A stretch of 64,000 nucleotides of DNA, from positions 1,421,949 through 1,485,948 of the forward strand of contig CM060461.1 in assembly GCA_030544235.1 (NCBI GenBank), written 5' to 3'. Shown here piece by piece: positions 12,235-24,221 of the stretch (position 1 is its first letter; the number at the start of each line of letters is the position of its first letter). The DNA is from Lepturacanthus savala (taxonomy: Eukaryota > Chordata > Actinopteri > Scombriformes > Trichiuridae). Both the position numbers and the translations under genes were made by a program. The notes beneath the pieces were generated by a model, which searched no databases, was not told the DNA's origin, and saw only the letters and a program-made list of their open reading frames with translations.

Positions 12235-12747
12235 AACTCTCTATTGCATTAAATATTACTTACACATGGTCAAAAATGTTTTGAATTTATTTACGACTTA
12301 AAACGGCCTAAATAAAAGATTACCCGCTTATTCCTCATTAGGGCCACATGGTCTGTTGGAGCCAATCCCAGCATATTACAGGTGAGAGGCAGGGATACAC
12401 CCCAGATGGTCACCAGCCTATCATGGAGCACACACACCATTCACTCACACACTTAAGCCTGTGGGCAATTTAGAGTCTTTAATTAACCTCAGCATGTTTT
12501 TGGACTGTGGGAAGAACCTGCGACCTTCTGGCTGTGAGGCAACAGCGCTACCCCTGTGCCACTGTGTCGCCCCTAAATAAAAGATATATTTAAGAAATAT
12601 AAGAAAAAGTTGTAAACATAGTCCTTCAAAACAAAAGCTTTTCACAACTAACTAAATTATTAAAAAATAGAATTTATATCACAGCTTTTTGGACAAATTA
12701 AGGTAAAGTAATTGTTGCCATATGGCAACACTATGCAATAGAGAGTT
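12235..12747. mobile_element. piggyBac-like MITE, family B, with SINE inserted
   Basis: The termini AACTCTCTATTGCAT (12235-12249) and ATGCAATAGAGAGTT (12733-12747) are perfect 15-bp inverted repeats. The right flank reads TTTAA. An internal TTGCCATATGGCAA palindrome lies near the right end. A family D SINE with its own target-site duplication splits the element (12321-12571), so the MITE is older than the SINE. Confidence 0.75.
12321..12571 (-). repeat. tRNA-headed fish SINE, family D, with target-site duplication
   Basis: The minus-strand copy runs from the GGGCGACACAGTGGCAC head at its right to the GCAGACC...GAATAAGCGG tail at its left. It is flanked by a perfect 14-bp direct repeat CCTAAATAAAAGAT (12307-12320 and 12572-12585), the hallmark of LINE-mediated retroposition. 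Confidence 0.85.
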
Positions 12748-13923
12748 TAACAAGCATTAGTTCATGATGAACTCAGAGATATTTTATTTTTGTTTGATAT
12801 TTTATGTTTATTAGACGTTACATTTAGTCAGTTCGTAGATGCTTTTGTCTAAAGCAACTAAGAGATGATGAGGTTACAAGAAGAAAATTTTACTTTTTTG
12901 ATTCTTCATTTCCTGGAAATTTCGTCTGTAAATTTATTTTGAATGAATCTGCAGCATCTTCTGTTGAGGCAACGGGACCCTGCACTGATTTAAGTGACAA
13001 TGTGTAAACCAGACCTGCGGTGGTGATTATGGTAGTTTAATTAAGCTCTAAATAGACACTTGTAGCTTCTGAAATATTGATCAAAAGAATGAAATGAACT
13101 CTTGTTTATCTCATTGCTGGCTGCTGTTGGCTTTAACCAATAACAAACTGTTTGTTTACATGGATGTTAAATCAGGAGTAAACTAATCCCAGAGACCACG
13201 AGGAGGCTGTAATTCATCAGCAGGCCCTAGAAATCGATATTCAGTAGAGAACAGGTCATCAGCTGCTCCGCTGCAGCTAATCTGTTGTTCCTGGAAATGA
13301 ACGGAGCTCCGGCTTGCTGCTTGCCTGTCTGTCAGGGTGGAAACATTTTCCTCAGACTTTGATCCGTGTTTCTGATTCAATACAACTCATATAATACACT
13401 TATAACCACACATGACATTTATTTCATGTGTGGCAATCTGACGATATTTCTGCTGTTTGGACGCTGAAACAACCTATCTCAGCCTGCTGTGTCCTCACAC
13501 ATTAGACACTTTATTTATCTTATTTAGTTTTTTACTCATTCATGTACTTTGTTCATGTACACAAGTACACATTACATATTTATACTTCCACTATGTTTTA
13601 CAGGGAAATATTGTACTTTTCAAATAGTTAAATAGTGAAGAATATCACAAAAAGCAGTATATGACTCTTTTAAAGGTAGAATATGCAGGACTGAAAGTGA
13701 TCACTCTTAAAGTTCAGCCACAACAAGTCAAATTTAATTGGAACAATCTCACAAAAATGGGACTTCACAAAAAAAAAAAAAAATCAGAATTGAGCATTAA
13801 GCCTTGCAGTCTGAACAGATCCTCATTCTGTCTGCTGTGAGAGTTGGTTTTGCTGCTCTGTGATTTACCAGATGTTCAGTTTAATGTCTGTGATGGAAGC
13901 AAAGGAGACAGACTTTAATCTGC
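12748..13923. other. no gene seen
   Basis: Ordinary intronic-type sequence with an (A)15 run at about 13770-13784. A frame at 13183-13380 has no domain or splice context. Confidence 0.4.
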
Positions 13924-14567
13924 AGACAGACAGACAGACATATAGCCAGACACAGACAGACAGACTTTAATCTGGAGACAGCAGACAGACAGATAGACAG
14001 ACATACATATAGACAAATAGACAGACAGACAGAAGGACAGACAGAAGGACAGAAAAACGACTGACAGACAGACAGGCATACAGACAGAGGACCGACAGGC
14101 AGATGTACAGATGGACAGACAGACAGACAGACAGAAGGACAGATAGACCGAAGGACAGACAGATGACAGACAGACAGACAACTGACAGACAGACAGAAAG
14201 GACAGACAGATGACAGACAGACAGACAGGCCAATGTACAGATGGACAGACGGATAGACAGACAGACATACATATAGATAAACAGACAGACAGAAGGACAG
14301 AAAGATGACGGACAGACAGAAGGACAGAAAGACAGAAAGATGACAGACAGGCAGATGCACGGATGGACAGAAAGACAGACAGAAGGACAGACAGACGGAC
14401 AGGCAGACAGACAGAAAGACGACAGACAGGCAGATGGACAGATGGACAGACAGACAGACAGAAAGACAACAAACAGACACACCGACAGACAGGCAGATGT
14501 ACAGTTGGACAGACAGACAGATGTACAGTCAAACAGACAGATAGATGGACAAACAGACAGACAGAAG
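13924..14567. repeat. CAGA/GACA tetranucleotide satellite array
   Basis: About 640 bp of imperfect (CAGA)n with interspersed GGCAGATG, AAGGACAG and TACAGATGGA variants, giving a rough higher-order pattern. The phrase GACTTTAATCTG appears twice near the left end, showing a local duplication. Overlapping frames rich in Cys, Leu, Ser and Val on the minus strand are products of the repeat, not genes. Confidence 0.95.
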
Positions 14568-15589
14568 GAGTTATGGTTACAGACTATTCTGCTGAAAACA
14601 TGTGGTTAAAAAACATAATTTCAAGCAGCTTTAACTAGATTAAAACTTTAAAGGACCAAGAATAGAACCCTGAGGAACCCCAAAAGTTGCTTGATATATT
14701 GACAAAAGAATGATGTGGAGACTAGCAACTAGTTCAGCATATCAACTTAAAAGATGATGTATGATGCTTAAAACTAGTGGACTAAATTAATAAATTACTA
14801 AATGCAAGTTAACAGAGTGAAAAGCACTTATAGTGTTGTAAATATGTCATTCTTCTTCAATGAAGGTTTAATTAAACAAAAACAATGACCCTGTTTGACT
14901 GCAGGTCTTAATGCTCCATTCAGACAGACATTTGTTGTCCTGAGCAGCTGTAGGTCAGCTGATTCCCTTCACTTCCTCCTACAGCTCAGTAAGGGCTTCC
15001 TGTCCTCGAGAGCTTCCAGGTGACAAATTACAGCTTTTGGCAGGCGGAGCGTCAGACCTGCTAATTGTCTGCTTATCACTGGCTGGAAAGGTTCAGGCTA
15101 GTTGGATTCTACAGCTGTGGAAACTGAATGTATGTTCTCATCAAGGATCTCCTCCCTGCATCTAATACAACTTGATGGAGTCATGATTTTCTTTGTTCAG
15201 CTGCTGAATGTTCATTCGAGTCAACTCTACTTCGACAAATCACAGAAGCTCAGCTGTTTGCATGTTTGCATGTCCTGCCTGCTCCCCAAGGACCAGGTTA
15301 AAATTAATGGCGCAGGGATTGGGGTTGATGCGTCTTGTTTTAACCTCGCTGAACAAACACCAACGTTGGCTCATTAAACGCTGCAGTGGTCAAGCCGGAG
15401 CCTCGCCATCCTCCCTCTGGGACGCTCGCACGCCCTGATTTTCCATCTCAAATCCATTTCTCCGTTAATAACTGGATGAGCCTCAGTGGATTGATGGATG
15501 AGTGCGGCATCGGTATGACAACGTAATTGATGAGTGATCAGGAATGAAGAATCAGGTCATCAGCCATGAAGCCAGAGATGAGAAGAAAC
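14568..15589. other. repeat-poor, GC-richer stretch; candidate conserved noncoding element
   Basis: The stretches 14930-15100 and 15340-15545 lack known repeats and have mixed composition with CpGs and homeodomain-like TAAT/ATTA sites (for example CTGCTAATTGTCTGC and CGTTAATAACTGG). This looks like conserved regulatory DNA in a large intron, but conservation cannot be tested here. No coding frame fits. Confidence 0.25.
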
Positions 15590-16070
15590 TGAACTTCCTT
15601 CTTTTCCTTTTCTCACCTTTTCTTTCCTTCCTTCTTTCTTTTTCTTACCGTATTCCCTTCAGTACCTCTGTCTATTCTGCTTTCCTTCCCTTCTTTTTGC
15701 TTCTGTCCTTCCTTTTTCCTATTTTTGCTTTGAGTCGACACTTCTGTTCTTCTTTCCTTCTTTATTCTGTATTTGTGGCATCTGTCGTTCCTTCAGCTCT
15801 TCTATTTTCGTTTCTTCTGTTCTTCTTTCTTTCCTTCTGCTACATCTGTCCCTTTTCCATTCCCCCCTTTCTTTCCTTCATTTGGTACATCTGTCCATAT
15901 TTTTTCCTTTCTCCTCTCGTACCTTTCCTTCTTTTTCTACTTCCATCCTTCCCTGGTTCCTATTTTCCTTTCACATACACTTTTGTCCGTCTGTCTTTAC
16001 TTCATTCCTTTTTGTTGTCCTTCTCTTCTTTCTTTATTTCTTATCTATCTTTTTTCTCACCTTCCTTGTC
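15590..16070. repeat. polypyrimidine (TTCC/TTCT-rich) tract
   Basis: About 480 bp of almost pure pyrimidine on the + strand, with imperfect CTTCCTT units. A 180-codon Phe/Leu/Ser-rich frame through it is low-complexity translation. Such tracts can form triplex (H-DNA) structures. Confidence 0.9.
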
Positions 16071-16139
16071 TAATCCAAAAGAATGAAACTTTTAAATTAA
16101 AAAAACAGAAATGACTGCAGTAGCCATGTTTGTCTTCCA

Positions 16140-16640
16140 CTCTTCCTTCTGTCCATTACCGGAGGGGTAGCGAGGCGTTACTGAACCTCATGTTCTTTGG
16201 AATGACCCTAATTATACAGCAGGGAAATCTAAGATAATTAGCCCTCAGAATTTTAGATTCGGTCCTTAACTCTCCAAAGATGAGCTCAGCAGAGTGTGTC
16301 AGTTCGCCCGCAGAAACAGAAACAGCTGATGTGAATCTGAACTGCTCTCAGGTATTTTTTCTGAAAAGCTTGCCATAATGAAGTGAACGTCCTGACCTGA
16401 GAGATGTTGAAGTAACGGCACTTCCTGCCGGGTCTCTGCTGGCGTGATTAGCCTGTTAGAGACCGGCAGCTCAATAACAGACAGAAGCAGCCGGTGTGGG
16501 GATTGATCTGTGTTGCTGTTTCCATTCGTCCACCTGTCACCTCGTATCTGCAGCAGGGTGAAGAGCAGCGGCGGTTATGACCCAAACAGACCAGAGCTGC
16601 TGCTGTTTCACTAACGAGGCCTCACACGGAATTAAACGGT
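16140..16640. other. candidate conserved noncoding element in intron 1
   Basis: Repeat-free, CpG-containing sequence with balanced composition, including GGAATGACCCTAATTATAC, TAAGATAATTAGCCC and GGCGTGATTAGCCTG. It has no coding frame and no splice structure. The texture is that of a developmental enhancer, but I cannot test conservation. Confidence 0.3.
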
Positions 16641-16837
16641 TACATCTGTAATCGATGAAGCTTCCTGAAGACCGTTTGTGGGGAGGCTTTAATTTGTCAG
16701 TTTACCTGTCAGTTTGTGTATGTGTAATGTGAGTGTTTTGTAGTGATAAATTGACAGAGAATTATCAGACTCTTCAGCTCCTTTCGGCTTTATACTAAGT
16801 TTCAGTTCATTTTCAGTTCATCTGTCTGGCTGCGGGC

Positions 16838-17115
16838 GACACGGTGGCGCAGGGGTTAGCGCTGTTGCCTCACAGCAAGAAGGTCGCAGGTTCAAGACCT
16901 CCTTGGTCCGGGGTCTGGGACCTTTCTGTGTGGAGTTTGCATGTTCTCCCCGTGTCTGCGTGGGTTTTCACCGGGTACTCCGGCTTCCCACAGTCCAAAA
17001 ACATGCTCAGGTTAATTGGCAACTCTAAATTGCCCATAGGTGTGAGTGTGTGAGTGAATGGTGTGTGTGCCCCACGATTGGCTGGCGACCATCTGGGGTG
17101 TATCCCTGCCTCTCG
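16838..17115 (+). repeat. tRNA-headed fish SINE, family D, well preserved
   Basis: The head reads GGGCGACACGGTGGCGCAGG with a B-box-like GGTTCAAGACC. It is followed by CTTTCTGTGTGGAGTTTGC, CCCACAGTCCAAAAACATG and GGCGACCATCTGGGGTGTA. This is the least diverged copy in the window. Confidence 0.75.
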
Positions 17116-17119
17116 CTTT

Positions 17120-17315
17120 GACCTTTCCTGCGCTTGTGAGAGAGGTGCCAACAGAAGCCTGAAACCTTTGCAGGGGCAGGGCTTTCTTCCTGGGGTTCAG
17201 GTTTTTCTGGTCTGGTTTCTGTAGAGGTTCCATGCATTGATTACTGCCACTGTGACAGCAAATGTACATGTACCATCTTCGGGATCTGATGCTGTACTTG
17301 TAGAGTGCACATAAC
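17120..17315 (-). pseudogene. piggyBac transposase C-terminal fragment
   Basis: On the minus strand the frames read RRWYMYICCH, then (after a frame change) VAVINAWNLYR, then KALPLQRFQASVGTSL. This resembles the conserved tail of PGBD-type transposases, in which RWW/RWY...VVNAWLLYR precedes a LLxFxxxxAxSL segment. Only the last part survives, with a frameshift, so it is a dead scrap. Family assignment is from motif memory and is moderate. Confidence 0.45.
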
Positions 17316-17404
17316 ACATTTCAGGAAAAAAAATATTGTACTGATGATAGAAAGGCCTTAAAAGTTAATGTATTATATATGATACATATGGCTTTCTAGG
17401 GTTA

Positions 17405-17497
17405 AGGGGTGTTGTGTGTAGAATTTTGAGGAAAAAAATGAATTGAACAAAATGTGATAAAAGTGAAGCGCTGTGAATACTTTCTGGATTCACTGTA
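17405..17497. mobile_element. Tc1-like element terminus
   Basis: The sequence GTGAAGCGCTGTGAATACTT, then TCTGGATTCACTGTA, is the characteristic terminal inverted repeat of a common teleost Tc1-like element (TACAGTG...GAAAGTATTCACAGCGC read from the other strand). No partner terminus is visible nearby, so it is a solo end. Confidence 0.65.
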
Positions 17498-20214
17498 TAT
17501 CCAGAATATAGCCCCATATAGTCACAATGCTACAGCCTTGGTTACATAACATTCAACAATGAGGTTCAAAGTCAAATCAGACCTTTCCAAATTTTCATAT
17601 GTATTTCAATCAAAATAAGAATTTCTTTTTTTGTGGTCACCTACACTTTAGGGACTCGGTTGTTTGAGAAAATTGTGCACTTGTACCTTTACGATTTCTT
17701 CTGTATTGGAGTAATTCAATGATAGTTATGCATCCATGAGAATATTATCAACATGACTGCTAACAGCTAATTTTATTGGCCAAAATGTAAACCAATATTT
17801 GCTTAAATTGTTGTCAACAAACACTGATTCCAACATTCGACTTCCACTTTATGTCCCCCAAAGCACCTGTGAGACAAGAATAATAACAAAAGCGATTATT
17901 AAAGGTCCCATATTTGTACTTTTCTGGGTTTAATTTGAAGTGTTGAGTGTTTGATGCTTGGGACAGGTTTTATAAAAGCTGTAGATCTTATGTTGAGTAA
18001 AACAAAAACATAAAAATGTCTGTTTACATGATATTTGACCTTTAAAATGAACTTATTTCAATATTGTGTCAGACATTAAAAACCTTCCATAAACGCATTG
18101 TTAGTGTGAAGCTGTCCATTCAGAATCAAACACATCATCATGTTTCCCTGTCAGTGAAGGGGTCAGTTGTCAGCTGTGGTGAATGAAGCCTCCACTACAC
18201 ACACACACACACACACATGCAGGGGTCAGGATATTCCAGTCATCAGCAAATCTCAAATCACAGCCTCAGGACCCTTTTCCCACCACTGAGGCACCCATGG
18301 GGGGATCCATCCATTACTTCCAACATGATCAGGATCACTGCAGATCTGACCTCCTGTCAGGTGTGTGTGTGTGTGTGTGTGGGGGGGGGGGGTTATTGTA
18401 GCAGAAAATTCCTGCATATTTGTGACATACTGACATACTGCAGGCTGAACTAATAATCCAGCTGTCAACTCATCAATAAACGGTAAAACCCAGTGTGAGG
18501 TGCTGCAGTGTCGACAGGATCAAACAGAGAGGGGATTGGAGGGGGAACACTTGACAGAGTAAAAGTATTCATTAATATTAGGGCTCCAGGGCAACTGCAC
18601 CAAGCTTATTCCTATTCTGGCCGGATTTTGGCACCTAACTTGTCTTACAGCTTAGAGACGACCCAGATGAATTATATATCAAAACGTGCGTCTTGATCAG
18701 GAATGATGTGCTATTACTTTCTGCAAAATGTGAATTTTTCACGAAGTAAGTCATGAATAACTGCACAAGAATTCTCATAGAGAATGAATGAGACAATGTC
18801 AAAAAGTTTTTGACTCCCAACTGCTGCTACTGCTCGGGCATACTTTCACCTAGAGACTCCATTTAGACTTTAAACTGTAGACACGTCTTGTGTATTAATC
18901 TATTATTCCATGTTTTAAAAAGTAAGATCGTTTTCAAACAATCACTGATGAATGACCATGATAATTTCTGCAGAGATTTTGAGTTTAGGAGAACAAAAAA
19001 AGTAGACTTTTCATCTTTTCACTCTCCTCATAGCTACGATTTGCAGCATACACACGTTTTTTTTTTCCAACTTTGTAGAGAAGCATGTCCTGATTGGCAC
19101 AGTGTGTTCAAAATATCTGAGAGATTTACTGAATGGCCTCTAAGTGCCGCCATATCGTCCTCAGAGAGAACCAGAACCTGAACTTCCCAGGTTTTTTATT
19201 GGACATTTGGAACATGTTTTCAGATCAATCGATGAGTCTGATCCGTGCAGGTTTAACTGAAGCTGTATGATATGATGTTTGATCTTTTCTGGTACAGTTT
19301 TACACACACATCTCTAACTGAGATGCTGACGCTGGAGATGTGGGACTGATCTCTGATCTCAGTCTGCAGGGACTGAGTGTTAAGGCCTGATCATCTGATT
19401 TTTTATGCAGGAAGCTCTCAGCAGGGCACAACAGCAAGAAGCTGTTTCCAGACGTGTCGAGGAGTCTCTCGTCCTCCCGTCCTTACGGCTCTAGTCATTA
19501 ACGCTGCTCTGCTGCTGTCCTTTCCCACCAGTGTTTGCATATCGCCCGAGCAAATTAACTGTTAGAATTGCATCGTCTGCACTCTCTTTATTGAATCTCG
19601 CTGGCAAATTGGTTGTTAGGGAATCCTCAGGGGTGGTATCAGCTCCGGTGAGCCCGGCAGGGCCGAGCCTGACGCAAAGTGGATTAATGGAGAGAGAGAG
19701 TGAGGCTGTATAGGTAGCTGCACTCATCATTATTGACTCATGACCTTTAAAAAAACACACAAAAAACATCCAGCCAGAGCTGAAGTTAGCTGTAAAGACT
19801 CCAAAACTTCATTTAAAGTTCTGTTTTCACCCTATCGAAGCATCAGTTCAGGGTTTCAGTTAATAGATGCGATCAATTAATCATCTACATAAAATGAATC
19901 TATTTTCATAATTGTTTGTCACTTTTCAGGAAAAAAACAACTAATATTTGGTGGTTGTAACTCCTCAAATATGAGGATTCAACAGCTTTTCAAACATACA
20001 TGACAGTGGACTGCAACTAACAACTATTCTGATTAGTTTATTGATTTTTGAAATGATAATCGATTACTTGTTTGGTTCACTAAACATGTTTTTTAATAAT
20101 AATTTGAATCAGACTCTCACATTGACCACTATGCAAACATGAAAGTTACAGTTAAATACTTTTCAGTCTTTCAAGGCATTTTTTGGAAATAAGTCAAATC
20201 TAGAATAACTTATA
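17498..20214. other. no gene; one microsatellite and one candidate regulatory island
   Basis: At 18361-18392 (TG)10 runs straight into a run of 12 G. A family C scrap lies at about 19853-20060. The segment 19380-19720 is repeat-free with CpGs and sites such as TTTGCATATCG and GCAAATTAACTG, an enhancer-like texture. No splice-framed coding block was found. Confidence 0.35.
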
Positions 20215-21182
20215 GGGTGATATTGGGCCACTTTTCGGTAAATCGCTTGGGACAATAACATATCAATATCAAATATGGTTTTCCATGTATATTTATGATT
20301 AATAATGATGGTTTCTGGTTATTGTGTGTTGGAATTTTGTGATTAAATATAATTATTTACGCCCTATAAATCTTGAAACATCCACTGTGCTGATTTTTTA
20401 TTTATTTTTTTTTTGCATAAGCGGTTTCAGGTAAAATGGGCCAAAATAATTCATCATCGGTTTTAATGTTAAAACATGATTACTCAGTACCACATAACTT
20501 TTAAAATGAATTAAACTATCTTTTAACAAGAACAGATCAGTTAAGTGTTAACACACCTATGTATACAAGCTAAGCTAACACTACACAAAAGCTAGCACCC
20601 AGTCATATGGAACAAGCTAAGTTACACAAACAAAGTAAAAGTAGTGACTACTTTGAGTTTCACTGATTTCACATGACAATCAACATACTGTTCATGTTTA
20701 TTTTAACCAAATGTCATACATGTGTTTGTGAGTGACACAGAAGGTTAGACCCATTTTAGCTGAAACCAGGTGGCCCATTTTATCTTAGGGGTTGAAGGTA
20801 TACTGGGCCACTTTTCCCAAAAAAATATGTCAATATATCAAACTATTATTTCTGATGGATGCCATCAAGACAAATATAATGCATATAATTTGTTATTTGA
20901 ATGTTTGTTTTTAATAGATTTATCATCCTTATAATAGTTTAGTTAGATTTGTCATACCAGGCTACCTACCATGTACATTTCTGGTTCAGGCTAGATTTGA
21001 AGTATTGTCTTATCACCATAGAAACCATAAACTAATCAAATCACCATAGAAACCACAAAATAATTAAATCACCTGTTACTTTTCAAGTACAGTTATATCA
21101 ACAGTTTAAATCCTTTCTAGTCATTGGCTCTAATTTCCAGAGGGAAAACATTAAATGGCCCATTTTACCCAATATCATCCCA
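20215..21182. mobile_element. TIR element, family A, nearly full copy
   Basis: The left end GGGTGATATTGGGCCACTT and right end CCCAATATCATCCC are inverted and both are flanked by TA. The interior is collinear with the copy at 6144-7033, including GGCCCATTTTATCTTAGG and CATGTACATTTCTGGTTCA. Noncoding. Confidence 0.7.
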
Positions 21183-22170
21183 TAGCATCAAAACTTGAGT
21201 AAATGTGCTCACGGCAACAGATTTTAGGCTTGAAACATGTAAAATGAGAACATGACAGAATCAAGAGAAAAACTCTTGTGAGGTTTTCAAATATAAACCA
21301 GACAAGCTCTGGTTTATATTTCACTGTCCATTATCTGTTTCTATTAGTTTATAGCTTTGACACTCAACAAGTGATAGTTCAGAATGTCGGTCTGAAACCT
21401 CAAAATGAAGACTTTCTTGTCTTGTTTTACTGTAATTCCTGCCCAGCTGCACCTGCTCGGGTCTAATGAGATCGATGTTGCTCCACATGTTGTATTGAAC
21501 AAACTATTTGAAGCCAGATAGGAAGCTGAGTGTGTAGCAGATCACTATCTGTTGGATCATATCAAATTAACATCGACCTCCTCCAGTCACTCCAGGATCT
21601 CTGTCCTCTGGATAACTTTAAGGAGAAATGTTGCAATTTAATTTAGCAGCCAGGAAAGCAACATGAAGTACAGACACAAACACACACAAGTCCCTCATCA
21701 GATGCCTGCTCAGACTCAACTATCACTTCCTTAGGTGAATTATGTAAAACTCTCTCCTGTTTGGCTGTAAAATATTCATGTTGTTGTGGTTGTGCAGCAC
21801 TTCAGAAGTTCTCAGAGACATTGATGCTGCCTAATGGCAACAAAACAGGTCATGAATGATTCAGAATGAAGAAACAGGAAGTGAACATTTAGAGGATGAA
21901 GATAAAAGGCCAAAAGGTCATGGAGAATAAGCTCAGGCTGCATCCGAGGTCACCTACTGCCCACCCACATAGTAGCAAAAATGATGAATCCCCTATGTAA
22001 AATGTCTGAATATCTCAGTCACTTTCAACTAGTACGTGAACAGTACCCGGATGGTTTATTACTTTTTTTCCCAAACTTTGTTGAAACAATACAATAATTA
22101 TAAATTCAAGTAAGAATCTCCACTTTGCGTTCTTACATAAACACACATTTTGAGTTTGTTACATGTCTGG
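21183..22170. other. no gene seen
   Basis: No domain-bearing frame and no recognisable repeat. Confidence 0.35.
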
Positions 22171-22790
22171 AAAGAGGAGAATCTCAGCTTCGATGAAATA
22201 CCAACATTATTGTTCTACTCCAAATATTCTCTGTCATATGCTCTTTCAATTTTGATAAAACAGCTTTAAAGATAATGGATCATTTTCACATGTTTGGATT
22301 AAATTTTATTTGGATTAATCACATTTATCAAGACTCAAGTTAACATGAACACAGTATTTTTTGGCCAAAAGTAATTATCCACATATAGCCGACACATACC
22401 TTCACAAATAGATGTGCATGTGACCATGTGCTCATGGATGTGACCACACACACTAAAGTAGATCGGCCGAGAAGCCCAAAACTTACGGCTAATCACCAAT
22501 CAAGTGTGAACATATAATAAAATGTGAACAAATTGATCACATATACTGTACATATGATGTAATATATGACAGTCAACAGACTGTCGTATATTACAGTGTG
22601 CTTCCATATAACAATATAATATAATATTCTATTTAAATAGACAGTAGGCCTACCGTCCATCAAGGAACTAGCTACTCAGTCCTCTGGCTGCTGCTGCTGT
22701 CTCTCCATAGACAGCTGATCTTCACAAAGAGAACCAGAATTAATCTACAAAAAATGAAATTAAATTAAAAATCAAGTCATCACAAATATT
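22171..22790. repeat. dispersed repeat, family G, copy 1
   Basis: It is collinear with 49702-50645: ACCAACATTAT, CAAATATTCTCTG, ATCAAGACTCAAGT, AAAGTAATTATCCACATATA, CATGTGACCATGTG, GCTACTCAGTCCTCTGG, and CACAAAGAGAACCAGA followed by AAAATCAAGTC. It is noncoding and the class is unknown. Both copies sit beside CA microsatellites. Confidence 0.6.
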
Positions 22791-22795
22791 TTATA

Positions 22796-22964
22796 CACAC
22801 ACAAACACACACACACACACACACATACACACACACACACACACACACAATGCTTAAAATGTACAAATGAAACAAAAGCAAAGAACAAAGTAAAAAATGC
22901 AAACCGTAATAACTAATATCCATAACACACACCTTTACTACATTATACACATACCTAGCCTACC

Positions 22965-23025
<61 letters not shown>

Positions 23026-23033
23026 CACACACA
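22796..23033. repeat. two (CA)n microsatellites
   Basis: CA repeats occupy 22796-22849 and about 22966-23033, separated by unique sequence. Confidence 0.95.
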
Positions 23034-24221
23034 TATTTCACAAACAGCTGCTTTCTTAACCTGTTTATTTGTTTTACCTATTTTATTTGTTAGATAATAT
23101 TGATCATATCAGATATTTCTTTAGCAACATTCTTCTTGTATGTTAGATTGATTCATATCAAAAGTTGTGAGATTCTCTATTGTAGAGCTCAACCAATAAT
23201 AATAATAATTATGCAAGTTGAACATCCTGTAATACAGTCAAGATGGCTGCTGTAGTACAGTCAAGATGGCTGCTGTAGAACATCAGCATTGTGCTTTCTA
23301 CTGGGTAACGTAATTCATAGACACTACCCATGGCATTGGAGTACTAGCTACTGGTTAGTAGGCCTGTTTCAGACAGAGGCTGAACTGAGGAGCTGCAGTG
23401 AGAACTGATATATGGGTCAAAGAATGTTTGTCAAGATGAGAAAGTCAATATAATACAGTTTTCAGAAGCATTCATTGGCTCTCCCAAAATGTACATTGTA
23501 TGTTTATATTGGTTTATTGTTATTTAAAAGTCCATTTGTATAATTTTAACAAAAATATTTGTTTTTTGTTTTTGGGGGGGATTTTGTGTGTTTTTTTGAC
23601 ACAAAATGTCAAATGATGTAATCGACAAAGAATGATACATTTAAAAATACTGTAGTATCCACCTAAAATAGAAAACTTGTTACTAGTATGTGTGTGTATC
23701 TGTGTGTGTGTTTTAAACCCTTTTTTCAGAAAGTTAAACTACCTGGTACCAAGTTTTTAGGGTTACACCACAACACATTTTTGTCATTGACCCTGAACGA
23801 ATAAGGTGTTTTTATCTGTAAATCCTGTTTGAAGAGAATCAATGTGGAGCCCAGAATATAACTACCTGTTTATTCTAAGCAGAAAAAAGACCAGAATCAT
23901 CTGTGCAGCAGTGACGGTGAGCAGTGGACATGCAGCGCTGGTTTAAATGTTAATTGCTGGTGTTGCTGTGTGGTCGTGCAGATGGTTGAGTTGATTCAGT
24001 GTGGTTCTGCGTCATATATCATAGCAGGGTGGTTAATTGCGCGATCCAGACCCAGATGTGCTCTGGTGTACAGAGAAATAATTTAAACCGCCATTTGTTC
24101 AAGCATATCCAACTAATTTCAACTCTGAAGCTTCTAAATATAGATGTTGGTATGGAGTAAAGAGCCGGACTGGATCATTGAGCTTTTTCTGATACAGGAG
24201 GAGACAGTGAAACTGAACATA
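23034..24221. other. no gene; short tandem duplicate and candidate regulatory island
   Basis: TACAGTCAAGATGGCTGCTG is tandemly duplicated at about 23235-23278. The stretch 23930-24150 is repeat-free (GTTAATTGCGCGATCC, TTTAAACCGCCATTTG) and could be an intronic conserved element about 1.6 kb before kcnq3 exon 2. No coding frame. Confidence 0.3.

Noticed and set aside
13924..14567. CRISPR-like array
   Set aside because: Tetranucleotide satellite in a vertebrate intron, with no constant-length unique spacers.
13881..14638. Long Cys/Leu/Ser/Val frames on the minus strand and Asp/Arg/Gln/Thr frames on the plus strand, up to 205 codons
   Set aside because: They are translations of the CAGA tetranucleotide array. 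All frames stay open because the repeat has no stop in phase.
15544..16114. 180-codon Phe/Leu/Ser-rich frame resembling a membrane protein
   Set aside because: It runs through a polypyrimidine tract, which can only encode Phe, Leu, Ser and Pro. No splice or start context.
16838..16900. tRNA gene-like head with A- and B-box
   Set aside because: It recurs at five or more places with the same non-tRNA body and does not fold as a complete tRNA. It is a SINE promoter.
22897..23097. Thr/His-rich frame, and similar frames at 49295-50163 and 54882-55152
   Set aside because: Microsatellite (CA/TG) translations.
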